Shown here piece after piece: positions 23,651-35,591 of a stretch of 64,000 nt of DNA. Position 1 is the first letter of the stretch. Each line of letters starts with the position of its first letter. Position numbers and translations under genes: made by a program. Source of the DNA: Hypericum androsaemum (Eukaryota > Streptophyta > Magnoliopsida > Malpighiales > Hypericaceae); contig OZ023184.1 of the NCBI GenBank assembly GCA_963995505.1, positions 6,386,001 through 6,450,000 of the forward strand, in the 5' to 3' direction. The notes beneath the pieces were generated by a model that worked only from the letters and a program-made list of their open reading frames with translations, searched no databases and was not told the DNA's origin.

Positions 23651-25480
23651 ACTTCTCTTGAAAATTGGTTTGATGTTCATGGAATGTTCATCTCATCAAA
23701 CAATTACATCTAACTAGTAAATGATTTATCAAGTTTGAGCTATAAGATTCTACAAAAACAGTTAGAGCTATAAAATTCTTTAAAAAAAAGTTAAAAAAAA
23801 TGAAAAATGTAAGTAATATATAAAATATCATATTTGACTCGAATCTATATTGGTTGACCCAAATGATGTCCAAATATCATATAAATTGGCAAAAAAACAA
23901 TGTCGGTCTTCTTCTTTGTTCAATCATCTACTATTATATCCTTTGCACACCACAGATTGTGACATTGACAAGTTCGTTAAAATTTGTTTTGTGGACGACT
24001 GATGTTAGAGAGTTTTAGCCTTTTGAGTTGATTAAGCTCCCAGACAATAAATGTACCAAATAGCATCTGACAATGTTAAAAAGGCAATACTGGATAATGG
24101 ATGCGTCAACATGCAGATAACTATTGAAGTTCTAACAAATTCTTAAGATCTATAACAACTTGTCAACAAATAGAGGTTAGAGAACTTTTATGGCTAGAAT
24201 TATTAGAATCTCTAATTTCACTCACTTCATTAGCTTTCATTTCTTAGTGTAGGTATAACTCCAACCTTGTGTTTTTTCCGATCTCAATATATTTAACTGG
24301 TCCACCAGAAATTCCTTCTTTCGTTATCAAACTCCAACTTGGAACTTTTCATCGCCTGTCTATGATTGCAATGTGACGGAGGACTTAAAAAGCCACGTCA
24401 AAATCTTCCCAATCCACTGAGTTGATCTCCGAGTGGATTACCTCCATTGGTAGCTTAATTCTTGATCAGATGGCTTCCCTCCGTCTGTTCTTTCCTTTTC
24501 ACTGCAACAGAAGCTGAAACCTTATTTGAACAGATCTTGCGATCTGTCATTTTTTTTAAATATTTAGTACATATTTGGACCCGGTTAGCTTTAATTAAGA
24601 GTGCGAGTCTTAAGATTTTGGGTCCATTCGTAGCAATACTGTGTCGAGATTCAGAGAAAATCAATATATTCGAATTTGACTCAAATAACAATTCATGATA
24701 ATTTGAACATTTTGAAAATTGAAGTTGAGGAGATGTTCAAATCTTATAGACCTAAAAACATCGACTTACCAAAAAAAGTATGCATTGAAACCATAAAGAT
24801 ATTATAATAATGATAAGAGATCTTAAGTTCAAATCTTTGAAAATGCAGCAACGTTAAATATTTGTTGGAAAAATTTTGATACATTTCAAAGGTCTTTTTT
24901 TATAAGTAAAATAAAGGTCTCTACTGGATTCAAACCTAGATAATCGGCCAAATGGATGTCTCAATACTCAATGGTATCAATAAAAAAGATGTAAACAAAA
25001 TAAATGGTGGTAAAACTATGTGGTTTAAATTGTCATTTCATTAATTTATGTTTAATCGAATAACACCTTTAAATGGTGGTAAAACTCAACACGTTCAATG
25101 GTTAACAAATGATGTTTAGGATATATCAGCCACTTGAGTTCCAGCTTAGCCAATATTCTTAACCAACTTGATCTTGAATTATCAATTATATATTCAAATA
25201 ATAGTTGATTTACAGGTTCAAATCCTGATGAAAACAACTTAAAAAAGTAGTTGATTTAAAAAATATCCCAAACTAAGAGGACCCAGTCGCCTTAGCTGCT
25301 AAAATCCAAGGCCCGTCAACACACTTCATGCTCTGGACCCATTAAGTTTCTTATACGGGCTTGGACTGGGCCTTGCATTAAGAGCCCGTTAACTTTAGTT
25401 GTTGTCTATCATCAACTAGATTGTATCAAGTGGGATTAAGCTGTATGATCAATTAGGTTTAATCAGTACACCACAATAAT
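23651..25480. other. AT-rich intergenic stretch
   Basis: No ORF with recognisable similarity on either strand. Old dispersed-repeat words (about 24820-24900) are shared with 19990-20060. Nothing else supported. Confidence 0.5.
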
Positions 25481-25483
25481 AAA

Positions 25484-26110
25484 TCGGGGACGGATTTGGT
25501 ACGGAATGTATTTTTTTCGTGCGTAACGGGGAAGGGGAGACATGGACTAAAAGGGAAAAAGTTTCTTTCCCCACGCATTCCTGCTTCCCACGTGCTCCAA
25601 ATCCGTATATTATAATGAAACAAATCAAATTGATATATTAATAAATAAATTATTTAATTTTTTATCATAAGTATTAAATAATATTAATCATTTTAATGTA
25701 ATAGGTTATGCCATTTTATCATGACCGGACGTGCCATTTTATGTAACCAGGCATGCTATTTAATCGTAATCGGACCTGCCATTTGATTAATTATTTAATT
25801 TATTATAAGTTTTATTAAATATTAATCTCACATGCAGTTTGACATAACCTGGGCATGCCATTTGAGATAACCGGGTATACCATTTAATTAATTATTAGTT
25901 TTATTAAATATGAACATGACATGCCATTTGACATAACTGGGCATGCCATTTAATTTATTATTAGTTTTATTAAATATTAAATTGAGATGTCATTTGACAT
26001 AATCTGGGCATGTCATTTGACATAACCAAATATGCCATTTAATTTATTATTAGTTTTATTAAATATTAACCTGGGCATGCCATTTGACATAACCTCGGCA
26101 TGCCATTTGA
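25484..26110. repeat. Minisatellite-bearing segment, family B (ATGCCATTTGACATAAC unit)
   Basis: From about 25700 the unit GACATAACCTGGGCATGCCA plus TTT repeats irregularly, alternating with TTTATTATTAGTTTTATTAA blocks. The left part starts GGGGACGGATTTGGTACGG, similar to the left end of the insertion at 44902 (GAGGTCGGATTTAGTGCAT), which also carries CATGCCATTTGACAT repeats. The right end of this element could not be fixed. Confidence 0.6.
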
Positions 26111-26119
26111 CAAACAGCT

Positions 26120-26465
26120 TCCAACCGCTTGTAACTCGATCGACTATTGACTTAAAATGTAATTTTGATATCCTTCTACTCGGAATTTGGAGAGGTCATA
26201 AACTACAAAGTTGTAGATATAGATTTCATCTTCACACAGCAACTTAAATCACCTCAATCAGACTCTATAGTAAGAACTTGTGGCCCCCCAACCGAAACTT
26301 ATTCTCATAACTCGATCGACTCTTGACTTCAAACGTATTTTCGATATCCTTTCACTCTGAATTTGGAGAAGTCATAAACTAGAAAGTTGTAGACATACAT
26401 CTCATCTTCGAATAATATTTTGAATCACCTCAATCGGACTCCTGAATAAAAACTTGAAGCTCTCC
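26120..26465. repeat. Two tandem copies of an about 165-bp block
   Basis: The blocks starting TCCAACCG / CCCAACCG and containing TAACTCGATCGACT, GAATTTGGAGA, GTCATAAACTA and CACCTCAATC occur back to back (about 26110-26280 and 26285-26465), diverged by point changes. Words such as GACTCCNNA are common in plant LTRs, so this may be part of an old LTR. Confidence 0.6.
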
Positions 26466-26872
26466 AACCGAAAAATCAAAACGAAAGAAAAAAATAAAGG
26501 AAGAGAAAAATAACACCTAAAATGCCACCTTTGCTGCGGATCATGTCAGCCATTTGATCTAGGCCATGATACATAGACAGCCTAGATCTTTCCCTGGTAC
26601 AGAAAGGGCCTATCTCTGTCCGTGCCCAATCCAGCCGCTAGTAAACTTACTGTATGGCCAATTAGTTGTGAATTATATAGACATCGGATTGTCCACCATT
26701 ATCACGATTAATGCATATCCCTTCACATAAACTAGTTTTTTAATAATTGTACCGGATATTACGCCAAACATAGAAACAACATAAGTGAAAAAAAATGCAG
26801 ATGTACGAAACCAAGGTCCAGAATTTCTTTCACATCCCAATACAAGATCTGCTTTTAGGAAGAAAAAAAACA

Positions 26873-27839
26873 TGTTGGAGAATTGGGTTAAATATCTTAG
26901 GAAGAGATGGTGAAATACAAGTGAGTATATTGGGCATTGGGCCCAAATATTTAATTAGAGAGAGAATCCTAATTAAACACATACCAATTGGATTTGGGTG
27001 TTTGTGAGATCAATATGAAGCTCGTTGATAAAGCTTCGTGACGATATATAACACTTGCAAAAATCTAATTCTCGGGGTGAATGAAAAATTGGCTTGAAGG
27101 TGGTATGACTGCTGGTTGTGGGATTCTGGGTTTGTGGGAATTGTTCTAGGTTCCATGCTCTTATCTTTTTAGAGCTGGGCCAGACCTGTTGAAGCGATTC
27201 TCGGCCCAAAATCTGTTGGACTTCGTCCTGGAAAAGTCCACGCTCTAGAACCTTCTTCCCCTTCCATGCCATTTGAATTTAAATTTTGGATTTAAATTCA
27301 TGAGTGTAACAACCCATTTAATTTGAGTTTTTATGGGTCTTGTAACATCTCATTCAATGGGTGAGTTAATGGCCCTATTAAATTTTGTTTTGAATGTTGG
27401 AGGTCCTAGGCCCCTATAAAAGGAGGCCTCCTCCTTCATTCCAAATCACCCCTAACTTACACTCTTTTTTGAGCTCTCTACTTCTTCCCCTCTAGATCAT
27501 AGCATTCTTCACTTATAAAAGAGTCGGAGTTCTACGCCACCAAGGATTCCAAAGGTGTACGAAAGTGCTTCCTTTCGTACACGTGATTGAACGTTGTACC
27601 TTGGGAACTCTTTTACCCATGGATGCCTGAAGCATATATGTGGGTAATAAGAGCTTAAGGGCACACGGTTAAACTGTGGTCTCGTCCAGGATTCAATCCG
27701 AAAATCACTATCTCAAAGACGACGATTTATATACTTAGCTTTAAGTGTGATCGTGAGCATTCTCTAAACTCCTCTCTTTATATGCTTACGATTTATATTT
27801 ACATGCTCATACTATAATTTACTAATATTTATTCTAACA
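26873..27839 (+). repeat. 5' LTR of copia element 1, 967 bp
   Basis: It runs TGTTGGAGAATTGGG to ATTCTAACA. About 420 bp of it (26906-27330) recurs at 35170-35591. A TATA-like box, CTATAAAAG, lies at 27414-27422. The body contains a palindrome near 27560-27590 (GTACGAAAGTGC...TTTCGTAC). No clear primer binding site follows it. Confidence 0.85.
27414..27422 (+). promoter_or_regulatory. TATA box in the copia 1 LTR
   Basis: CCCCTATAAAAGGAGG lies mid-LTR, as expected for the retrotransposon promoter. Prediction by motif only. Confidence 0.5.
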
Positions 27840-28642
27840 ATCTTAAACTCTTATTAGTTAAAATATATTAGTAAATTACAGTCATATATAATATCGCTCC
27901 TTTCAAAAAGGTTTATGTAGAAAGAGAGTACATCACGATTACATTCTGGATCCGTTTTTGATTTTCCCCTAGACCTATTTACACAGAAACGCAAAGTTCA
28001 TAATCTGGAAAAAAAAAATTCTTGAGTTTAATAGTATTAATCTTTTGCTTCTGCTCGGAAACAAGGGGGAAGATTAAAGAATGGAATTTTTTTTTCGTGA
28101 AAAAAAAAAGAATAAAAGAAAGGTTTTTTGCTTCTGTGGCGATTTCCAATTAATCACTTCAAGTTATAACTTCCGATTGCTATTTTGAATGCTGTAACGT
28201 TGTTCATGCAATTAACCAATAGAATATTGTTTCATTGCTACTGCATTTGAATAAATTATATTGGCAACGGTTCATGCTATTAAATAATAACTTTACAGCT
28301 TTAGAGTTTTAATCGTATTCCTCAAGCGTTACACCCAAAAGAAGTTATTGTGCCTTTTAAAATAGTGGGCATATTTTTGAAGTGTTGGGCCCTAATAATC
28401 ATGACTAGTTAATTACGTGAAAAACTTTTCATATACTATATTGAAAGCTGCATGAGGCAACGGATGGACTTGACTGGAATGAATTAATGGTCATAGAAAT
28501 CAAATCGATACACGATTTATACAATGATAGTCAGTTGCCTCTTAAGTGTTCTCACGACACCATTTTCTGGATCCGTGGTCAAATATTTTACGAAATTGAA
28601 AAAAGAAATTGGGCTTACAAATTGGCATATTTGCGAAAGGAG
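27840..28642 (+). other. Leader of copia 1, AT-rich
   Basis: It runs from the LTR end to the left end of the nested element. No gag coding was recognised. Confidence 0.45.
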
Positions 28643-28970
28643 AATGGATTGAGTGGGGACTATTAAAATCTTGTCCACATGTAGGGAATTAATTACAGGC
28701 CGTCAGATTTGATTTTAAATCAAAATATTTGAGTCCAAGGGCCATTAATCTATCAATGGTACTTTTGATATTTTACCTACCAATTAGGAATTCTACCCCA
28801 CTACCATTTTAACTTTTATCTCCCAAAGTTGGAAAATAAAAATCTGGCCGCCATCTCTCTCCTCCATTTTAGAAACAATAATAATTATTCTTCTTCTTCT
28901 TCTTCCAAATCTCATCCATTCTTTTATTATTTCTCAACTCTAAACAGCCTTCATCTTCTTCTTTCTTTGC

Positions 28971-29459
28971 CAGGCCCACCAGCGGCGTGGATGCTCGGAG
29001 TAGCAGCAGCAGCAGCCGCTCCTCGCCGTGAAGGTGGAGCTCGAACAACTCATCATCTCCATCTTCGACGACCTGTCAGTGAGTCGCGTCATGAGGGAGG
29101 CCAGCTTCTCCAGCCCTTCTGTCAAGGCCACCATCGAGCACTCCCTCAAAGTAACCGCCGCTCCCCCGTTCCAGCCCGAGTTCGGGTTCCGGTCGGCCGT
29201 GACTCCCGTGCCCGTCCCTGTCTCCATCCTGGGGAGCCAGAGTTTGTATGTGAATCCGAAGCTACAGAGGGGTGCAGGTTAGGGTTCGGGTGGGGTTCTT
29301 TCAGATGATGTGAAGAAGGTGGTTGATATTCTCATGAGGGGGAAAAAGAGGAACCCAGTTTTGGTCGAGGAGGCGGAGCCGGAGATGGTGGTTAAGGAGG
29401 TGTTCAGGCGAGTGGAGGGGAAGGAATTGGGGAAAGATGTGAGGGTTTGTCGGTTCTAG
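28971..29459 (+). pseudogene. Captured fragment of an SMXL (SMAX1-like/D53-type) gene
   Basis: In one frame, interrupted only by TAG at 29001 and 29280, the sequence reads AHQRRGCSE, stop, [19 protein letters not shown], then [28 protein letters not shown], and after a Pro/Val-rich linker DDVKKVVDIL and KKRNPVLVEEAEPE. This is the conserved N-terminal/first-domain region of SMAX1-like proteins, Clp-like repressors of karrikin/strigolactone signalling. The bases before 28974, TTCTTTCTTTGCCAG, fit a splice acceptor, and SMXL genes have an intron at about this point, so the capture came from genomic DNA. The first stop replaces what relatives have as a Pro/Gln stretch. About 160 codons of a normally about 1,000-residue protein; no ATPase motifs. 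Confidence 0.9.
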
Positions 29460-29544
29460 AAGGAGGTCTTGGTTGGGAGGTTTTTGATTTTGATACTGTA
29501 GTTGAGTTCAATTAGGATTTTCGTGATCTCTTTTGTTTTGTTTG

Positions 29545-30430
29545 AGTATGTAATGATATTGGTTTGAGTATGTAATGATAATGATTTTAGTGTGTAATGA
29601 TATTGGTTCGAGTATGTATTGATATTGGTTTAAGTCTGTATTGATGTTGGTTTTAGTCTGTACAGATATTGGTTTGAGTATGTATTGATATTGGTTTGAG
29701 TATGTATTCATATTAGTTTTAGTCTGTACTGATATTGGTTTGAGTATGTATTGATATTGGTTTTAGTCTCTAATGATATTGATTTTAGTCTGTAATGATA
29801 TTAGTTTTAGTATGTACAGATATTGGTTTTAGTCTATAATAATACTGGTTTGAGTAAGTAATGCTATTAGTTTTAGTCTGTAATGATATTGGTTTTTGAA
29901 CGTAGTGATATTGGTTTTCGAATGTGGTGATATTGGTTTCCGAACATCGTGATATTGGTTTCCGAACGTAGTGATATTGGTTTTCCGAACGTAGTGATAT
30001 TGGTTTCCAAACGTAGTGATATTGGTTTGCAAATGTAGTGATATTAGTTTTCGAATGCAGTGATATTGGTTTCTGAATGCAGTGATATTGGTTTTCGAAT
30101 GTAGTGATATTGGTTTTCGAATGTGGTGATATATTTATTTTCGAATGTGATGATATTGGTTTTCGAATGTGGTGATATTGGTTTCTGAACATCGTGATAT
30201 TGGTTTTCGAACGTAGTGATATTGATTTTTCGAACGTAGTGATATTGGTTTTCGAACGTAGTGATATTAGTTTCCGAAGGTAGTGATATTGGTTTGCGAA
30301 TGTAGTGATATTGGTTTTTGAATGCAGTGATATTGGTTTCCGAATGTAGTGATATTGGTTTTCAAATGCAGTGATATTGGTTTTCGAACGCAATGATATT
30401 GGTTTTCGAATGTAGTGATATTGGTTTTCT
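29545..30430 (-). repeat. 22-bp minisatellite array, locus 2
   Basis: About 40 copies of a 22-bp unit. The left third is mostly GAGTATGTATTGATATTGGT plus TT; the right two thirds mostly GAACGTAGTGATATTGGTTT plus TC. The shared core is GATATTGGT. The minus strand is free of stops over 202 codons, purely because of the repeat. Confidence 0.92.
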
Positions 30431-30755
30431 ATTGAATTTTCGTTCTTTGGTTCTTTGAGTTTATTTTAAAAAAAAATCTGGTAGCTGGTAGGATTTTTGA
30501 AGTTGACAATAATTTAAAGAGAGAAAGAGTCCCTTCCTCTTTTCACGTGAGATTGGTTTATATTTTTTTTACCTCTTTAGTCTTTCCATAAAAAAGTGTG
30601 CCACCTAATTTTTCATCTTCCATTTTGTTTCTATTAGTTTTCCAATGTTACCCTTAATTACTTTATTAATACCTAGATTGTCACAATCTTTCTTTTAGTC
30701 CCCAAATTGGGGACTACCCTTGTCCCCATCGAATCTCCCCCCTTGAGAAAGATGT

Positions 30756-31300
30756 TGGTTTTAGCTTAGTGAGCTTGTTTTCATTTTTGTTAATGACATT
30801 ATGCCATACTAAGTTTAAATCAATTTGTGAAATTGATTAACATATGATGCGTCAATGAGGATGTTGGACCCAAGTTGTTAACCGTTAGAAAACCTTAAAG
30901 TGTACATGTATTGAAGCTGCGAGATTCTAAATTTTTTGTGCGAGGCTAATAGCCAGCTCAGGTTTTAAAATTAAGCCAATGAGCTAGGGTATGTAAGCAC
31001 TTATAATTTGCTTCTTGGTCGGTGAATGTCGTTACAGCAATCATCATATTATTTGGATATGGGTCAGAATTGCCCATGGTCAAAATGGTTGAGATGAATT
31101 TCATCGACAACATGAACGTTGAGGTTTTAATTGTGAGGGTTAGCAACGCTGAGGTTGTGATGCCGATTGTGAGGGCTAACGACGCTGAGGTCATGATGCC
31201 GATTCTGGAAAATCGTTGTTGTGTTCTCAATTTGAGAAGTCAGAGAAATTCAAGGATATTAAAATCAAGACGTGACAACAAATGATAATGTTGTTCTTGA
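30756..31300 (+). other. Copia 1 interior right of the nested element
   Basis: No clear gag reading. A short 36-bp imperfect repeat (GCTGAGGTTGTGATGCCGAT and following, about 31126-31205, 2.5 copies) is present. Confidence 0.45.
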
Positions 31301-34300
31301 CTACCTTGAACTTGACTAATATCTCAAAGAGAGTAAACCAAGGAGGAGGTTAGAGATCTTCATAAGACTCTAATCCATGAGGCTCTCCAAGTGGTGATAG
31401 TTATTGGAAAAATTACCGCCATCTTGGAAGAACTTCAAGATGTACCTCAAATACAAGAGGAAGATGATGACTCTCGAGGACCTTTTGAGAAGGTTGCGTA
31501 TCGAGTAAGATAACTGGAAGATTGAAAAGAAACCAAACGACATGGTTGCCAAGGCCAAAGTGGTTGAGGTTGGTGGGAGCTCCCGTAGGAATTAGAAAAA
31601 ATGCTCTAATAATTCCGCGGGAGATGCTCATAATAAGAGCTTCACCAATACCTTCTTTGTTTGTGACAAATCTTGCCTTGGAGCTAAGGGTTGCTATAAA
31701 TGTGATGCCGCTGAGGGCAAAAACAAGAAGCATGCTCATGCTAAAGTCGAGGAGACAAGCTTGAGCTTTGACCTTGATGACATGAACCTTATGGTCTTGT
31801 GTCGAGGTGAATTTTATTGGTGGGTGGACACTGGGGCCACACGCCACATTTGTGCGAACAAATAGATGTTCAAAACCTATCAACCAGTGGATGATGAGAA
31901 TTAGTACTCGCGAAACTTGACAGTATTCAAGGTTGAAGGAAAAGGGATGGTGGTGTTCAAGGGAACCTCAGGCAAGAGCTGACCGATGTGTTGCACGTGC
32001 CTGAGATTTGGAAGAATCTTATCTCTGGAGTTGTGCTCAACAAGAAAGACTTTTGACTCGTGTTTGAGTTTGAAAAAGTGAACGGGAAAATATTTATTGG
32101 AAAGGGTTATTTGACCAATATTTTCAAAATGAGTAATGACTTTAGCCTCCAAGGCAAAGTCTAGTACTCAGATTGATAAAGGTGCAGCCTGTGAGATTAA
32201 CACTAGTACCATTGTATTGAATGATTGGGAGAATTTAAATTTTGTGCTCTCGTGAGTCATTACAATGGTGTAATGGTAGATTCGGTCATGTGAATTATAA
32301 TCTATTACAAAGTCTTGTGTCACTGAACCTATAACCAAAGTTCAATTTTGGTCTTAAATACAAGTGCGAGTATTGATCGATGATTGATGTATTATTTTGT
32401 CTACTTGATGAGAAGTAAAGACGATGTAATAGATTTATCATTCACTATAAGAATAAAGTCGAGAACCAACTTGGGAAGAAGATAAAAAATCTTCCAAGTT
32501 GTGGGGGAAGCTGTATTTTTGGCCAACAATGTGCTCAACAGAGTACCGCACAAAAAATTGGATAAAACACCTTATGAATTGTGGAAAGGTCATGCACCTA
32601 GCTACAAATTCTTAGGGGTTTGGAGATATCTTACTAAGGTTCCAACCCCACCTCCCAAAAGGATGAGGATAGGACCCAAGACGGTGGATTGTGTGTTTAT
32701 CGATTATGCACAAGTTAGTGCTGCATACCGATTCCTGGTACACAAGTCAGATAACTCTGATGTCCATATAACTACTATCATTGAAGTTAAGGATGCTTTA
32801 TTCTTCGAGAAAATCTTTCCTCACAAAGCTCGAACTGAAGTTGATAATCAAGTTGACCAAAGTGGGAGCAATGTGGGGGGAGAGGAACCTCAAGATGAAG
32901 TTGAAGAACCTAGATGTGGGAAAAAGGCTAGGAAAGAAAAGTCCTTTGGATCCAATTTCCTAACTTATCTGTTAGAAAGGATCCAGTAACCTACAAAGAA
33001 GTAATGTCATCTACATACTGTGCTCTTTGGAAGAAAGAAGTAAATAGTGAGATAGAGTCTATTTTACATAATCACACTTGAGAACTAGTTATTTTACATA
33101 ATCATACTTGAGAACTAGTGGATCTACCCCCAGGTAGTAAATCACTAAGGCACAAGTGTGGATCTACCCCCAGGTAGTAAATCACTAAGGCACAAGTGGA
33201 TCTTCAAGAAGAAGATGAAGCTCGATGGTACTGTGGATAAGTACAGGGCTAGACTTGTAGTTAAAAGCTACAAGCAAACTTAGGCTGTTGATTATTTTGA
33301 CACGTATGCTTCTATATCCAGGAAAATCTCTATAAGGTTAGCCATAGCCTTTGTGGCTTTGTTTAAATTAGAGATCCATCAAATAGATGTAAAAAATGGC
33401 CTTCCTTAATGGAGATCTGGAAAAGGATATTAACATGGAATAACCTGAAAGGTTTATGGTTTCAGGTAAAGAACATAAGGTGTGTAAACATGTAAAATCC
33501 TTGTATGGATTAAAACAAGCACCTAAGAAATAGCACAAAAAGTTTGATAGTGTAATGCTTTCAAATACATTTTAGATAAACCAATATGATAAATGTGTCT
33601 ACGTGAAAGTGGATAATAAAGACTATGTGATAGTTTGTCTTTACATAGATGACATGTTGATTGTGGGTAATAATGATAATATCATAATTACCAAGAGAAT
33701 ATTGTCGAATTTTGACATGGGACAAGCTGGTGTAATACTTGGGATGAAAATCACCAAGACTTCAGAAGGTTACGTACTTTCCCAAAATCACTATGTCAAA
33801 ACGATATTTGACAAATTCGATAAGGATAGCAATGTAATTGCGAGAACTCTTATGGAAATTGTGTCAAGTCTCTGCAAGAATCACAGAGATAGTGTGCGAC
33901 AACTAGATTATTCTAGAGTCATAGGCAGTCTAATGTACCTCATGGACTGTACTAGACTAGATATTGCGAACTCGATAAATAGATTATCGAGATATACGAG
34001 TAATCCTAATGATGAACATTGGAAAGCAGCAGTTAGAGTCCTTAAATACCTAAGGTACACTGCTAGCTATGATTTACACTATACGAGACATCCAGCCGTT
34101 TAGGAAGGGTATTCAGATGCCAACTGGATCTCGAACTCCAAGAATATAAAATCTACGAGCGGATAAATATTTATAATTGGAGGAGCAACGATCTCGTGGA
34201 GATCATGTAAACAAACTTTCATTGCTAGATCAACTATGGAATCAGAATTCATAGCGTTGGATCTAGCAGCTGAAGAGGCGAATTGGCTCTGAAGTTTCTT

Positions 34301-34577
34301 GGAGGACATCGTGATGTGGTCAAAACCAGTACCTCCGATTAGTGTGCACTGTGATAGTCAGTCAGCTATTGGAAGAGCACAAAAAAATATGTATAATAGA
34401 CAGTCTAGACATACACGCCATATACATAAATCCGTGAGAACTTTATTGAGAATGGGTGTGATATATTTGGACTACGTAAAGTCAAAAGAGAACATCGCAG
34501 ATCCATTAACTAAAGGTCTAATAAGAGATCAACTGGAGGTATCATCGAGGGGAATAGGATTAAAGCCCACAAAATGA
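31301..34577 (+). pseudogene. Copia 1 pol remnant (protease, integrase tail, RT, RNase H)
   Basis: Plus-strand pieces, with many stops and frame changes: a zinc-knuckle-like region near 31660, protease [15 protein letters not shown] (about 31820), an integrase C-terminal stretch ANNVLNRVPHKKLDKTPYEL (about 32520) with GHAPSYKFL, RT with [13 protein letters not shown] (about 33635; YIDD catalytic motif intact) and ATSKNI-like tails, RNase H with DANWIS and MESEFIALD (about 34120-34260), and an ADPLTKGLIRD ending at TGA near 34577. The central integrase core (about 32160-32490) is unreadable. The 3' stretch ATGGCAACCCAACCT (about 34589) also occurs in the element at 53820-58377. Dead. Confidence 0.85.
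33058..33199 (+). repeat. Two short tandem duplications inside copia 1 RT
   Basis: TTTTACATAATCANACTTGAGA plus ACTAGT occurs twice (about 33061-33116), directly followed by a 41-bp block GTGGATCTACCCCCAGGTAG... present twice (about 33117-33199). They disrupt the RT frame and look like slippage or break-repair copies. Confidence 0.85.
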
Positions 34578-35169
34578 CCTAAATCCATGATGGCAACCCA
34601 ACCTAGATCGTAAACCCTGATCTGCAAGTTCAATGGGACAACCAAATTGTGAGACTAGGGTCGAACAAAACACTCAAAAAATTGAGTTGCCTATCTATTC
34701 CTATTATGAAAGAGTGATAGACCTGTCCATGGAAAGGTTAAGCTTTAAACTTTTAATGATCCTTATACTTTGAGTATATTTAAGTGGAGTATGGCAGGAT
34801 ACTCTTTATAAGAGATCACCTATATAGAATGTGAAGGGGCCGCTTCTATGAGATGAGTTAAGGGCTAAATTGCTAGAGCATTTGATGAAGTTTTCAAGGC
34901 ATTCCAGGGCCAAAATGAACAACAACGAAAGAACCGAGTAGTAGTTTGAGAAGGAGTTGTGTGAGTATCTTTTTCTTGGTATACATAAAATGCCAAACAG
35001 TTCAAGGCATCGTGTCCATTGGTTGGCAAGTATATTTTTATGGTATTTCACTAAGGAAGGTACAAGGCTTTCAACCACCTTTCCTGATACAACAAATTCT
35101 CGCAGAACTCCAAGTTTCATGTAGCATTGGTAAGCTCATATCATATATAAGCCAATTTGCATTCATGTA
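34578..35169 (+). other. Copia 1 3' untranslated part
   Basis: Region between the pol stop and the 3' LTR. No coding recognised. The LTR's first about 35 bp are missing or altered, so the exact LTR start is unclear. Confidence 0.5.
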
Positions 35170-35591
35170 GGGGATGGCCCAATACAAGTGAGTGTATTTG
35201 GCATTAGCCCAAATATTTAATTAGAGGGAGAATCCTAATTAAATACACACAAATTAGATTTGGGTGTTTGTGAGATCAATATGAACCTCGTTGATAAAGC
35301 TTCGTAATGATATATAACACTTGCAAAAAATCTAATTTTTGGGGTGAATGAAAAATTGGCTTAAATGTGGTATGGCCGTGGGTTTAGGGATTGTGGGTTT
35401 GTGAGAATTGTTCCAGGTTCCATGGTCTTATCTCTTTAGAGCTGGGCCGGACCTGTTGAAGCGATTGTTGACCTAAAATTTGTTGGGCTTCCTCATGGAA
35501 AAATCTACGCTCTAGAACCTTCTTCCCCTTCCATGCCATTTGAATTTAAATCAAAATTTAAATTCGCGAGTGTAACAACCCATTTAATTTG
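35170..35591 (+). repeat. 3' LTR of copia 1, truncated
   Basis: Matches 26906-27330 (CAATACAAGTGAGT, TGAGATCAATATGAACCTCG, TAACAACCCATTTAATTT). It stops at about 35591, where copia 2 pol sequence begins. Confidence 0.85.

Larger units (their letters stand above)
28643..30755. mobile_element. Non-autonomous element, minisatellite family A, locus 2 (SMXL capture)
   Basis: The left end has GGATTGAGTGGGGACTATTA (about 28644) and the right end, reversed, GAGATTCGATGGGGACAAGG (about 30750), a terminal inverted repeat of about 15 bp. The subterminal parts share words with locus 1 at both ends: CCGTCAGAT...TTTGATATTTTACC on the left; CTATTAGTTTTNCAATNTTACCC, CTAGATTG and AGTCCCCAAATTGGGGACTA on the right. 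The interior carries a host-gene fragment (28971-29459) and a long 22-bp array (29545-30430). No transposase seen. Confidence 0.7.
26873..35591 (+). mobile_element. Ty1/copia retrotransposon 1, decayed, host to a nested element
   Basis: A 5' LTR (26873-27839) and a truncated 3' LTR (about 35170-35591) bracket remnants of copia protease, integrase C-terminus, RT and RNase H (31560-34577) in the order PR-INT-RT-RH. The minisatellite element at 28643-30755 lies between the leader and the protease, where gag should be. The 3' LTR stops inside its sequence at 35591, where a second copia element begins, so the right end was lost by deletion or recombination. Confidence 0.85.

Noticed and set aside
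28829..29308. 159-codon ORF on the plus strand
   Set aside because: It is an alternative frame of the captured SMXL fragment; the real homology lies in frame with 28971.
29785..30393. Long open frame of 202 codons on the minus strand
   Set aside because: It is a product of the 22-bp repeat, which has no stop in that direction; the peptide is a repeat with NITTFENQYHY-like units, not a protein family.
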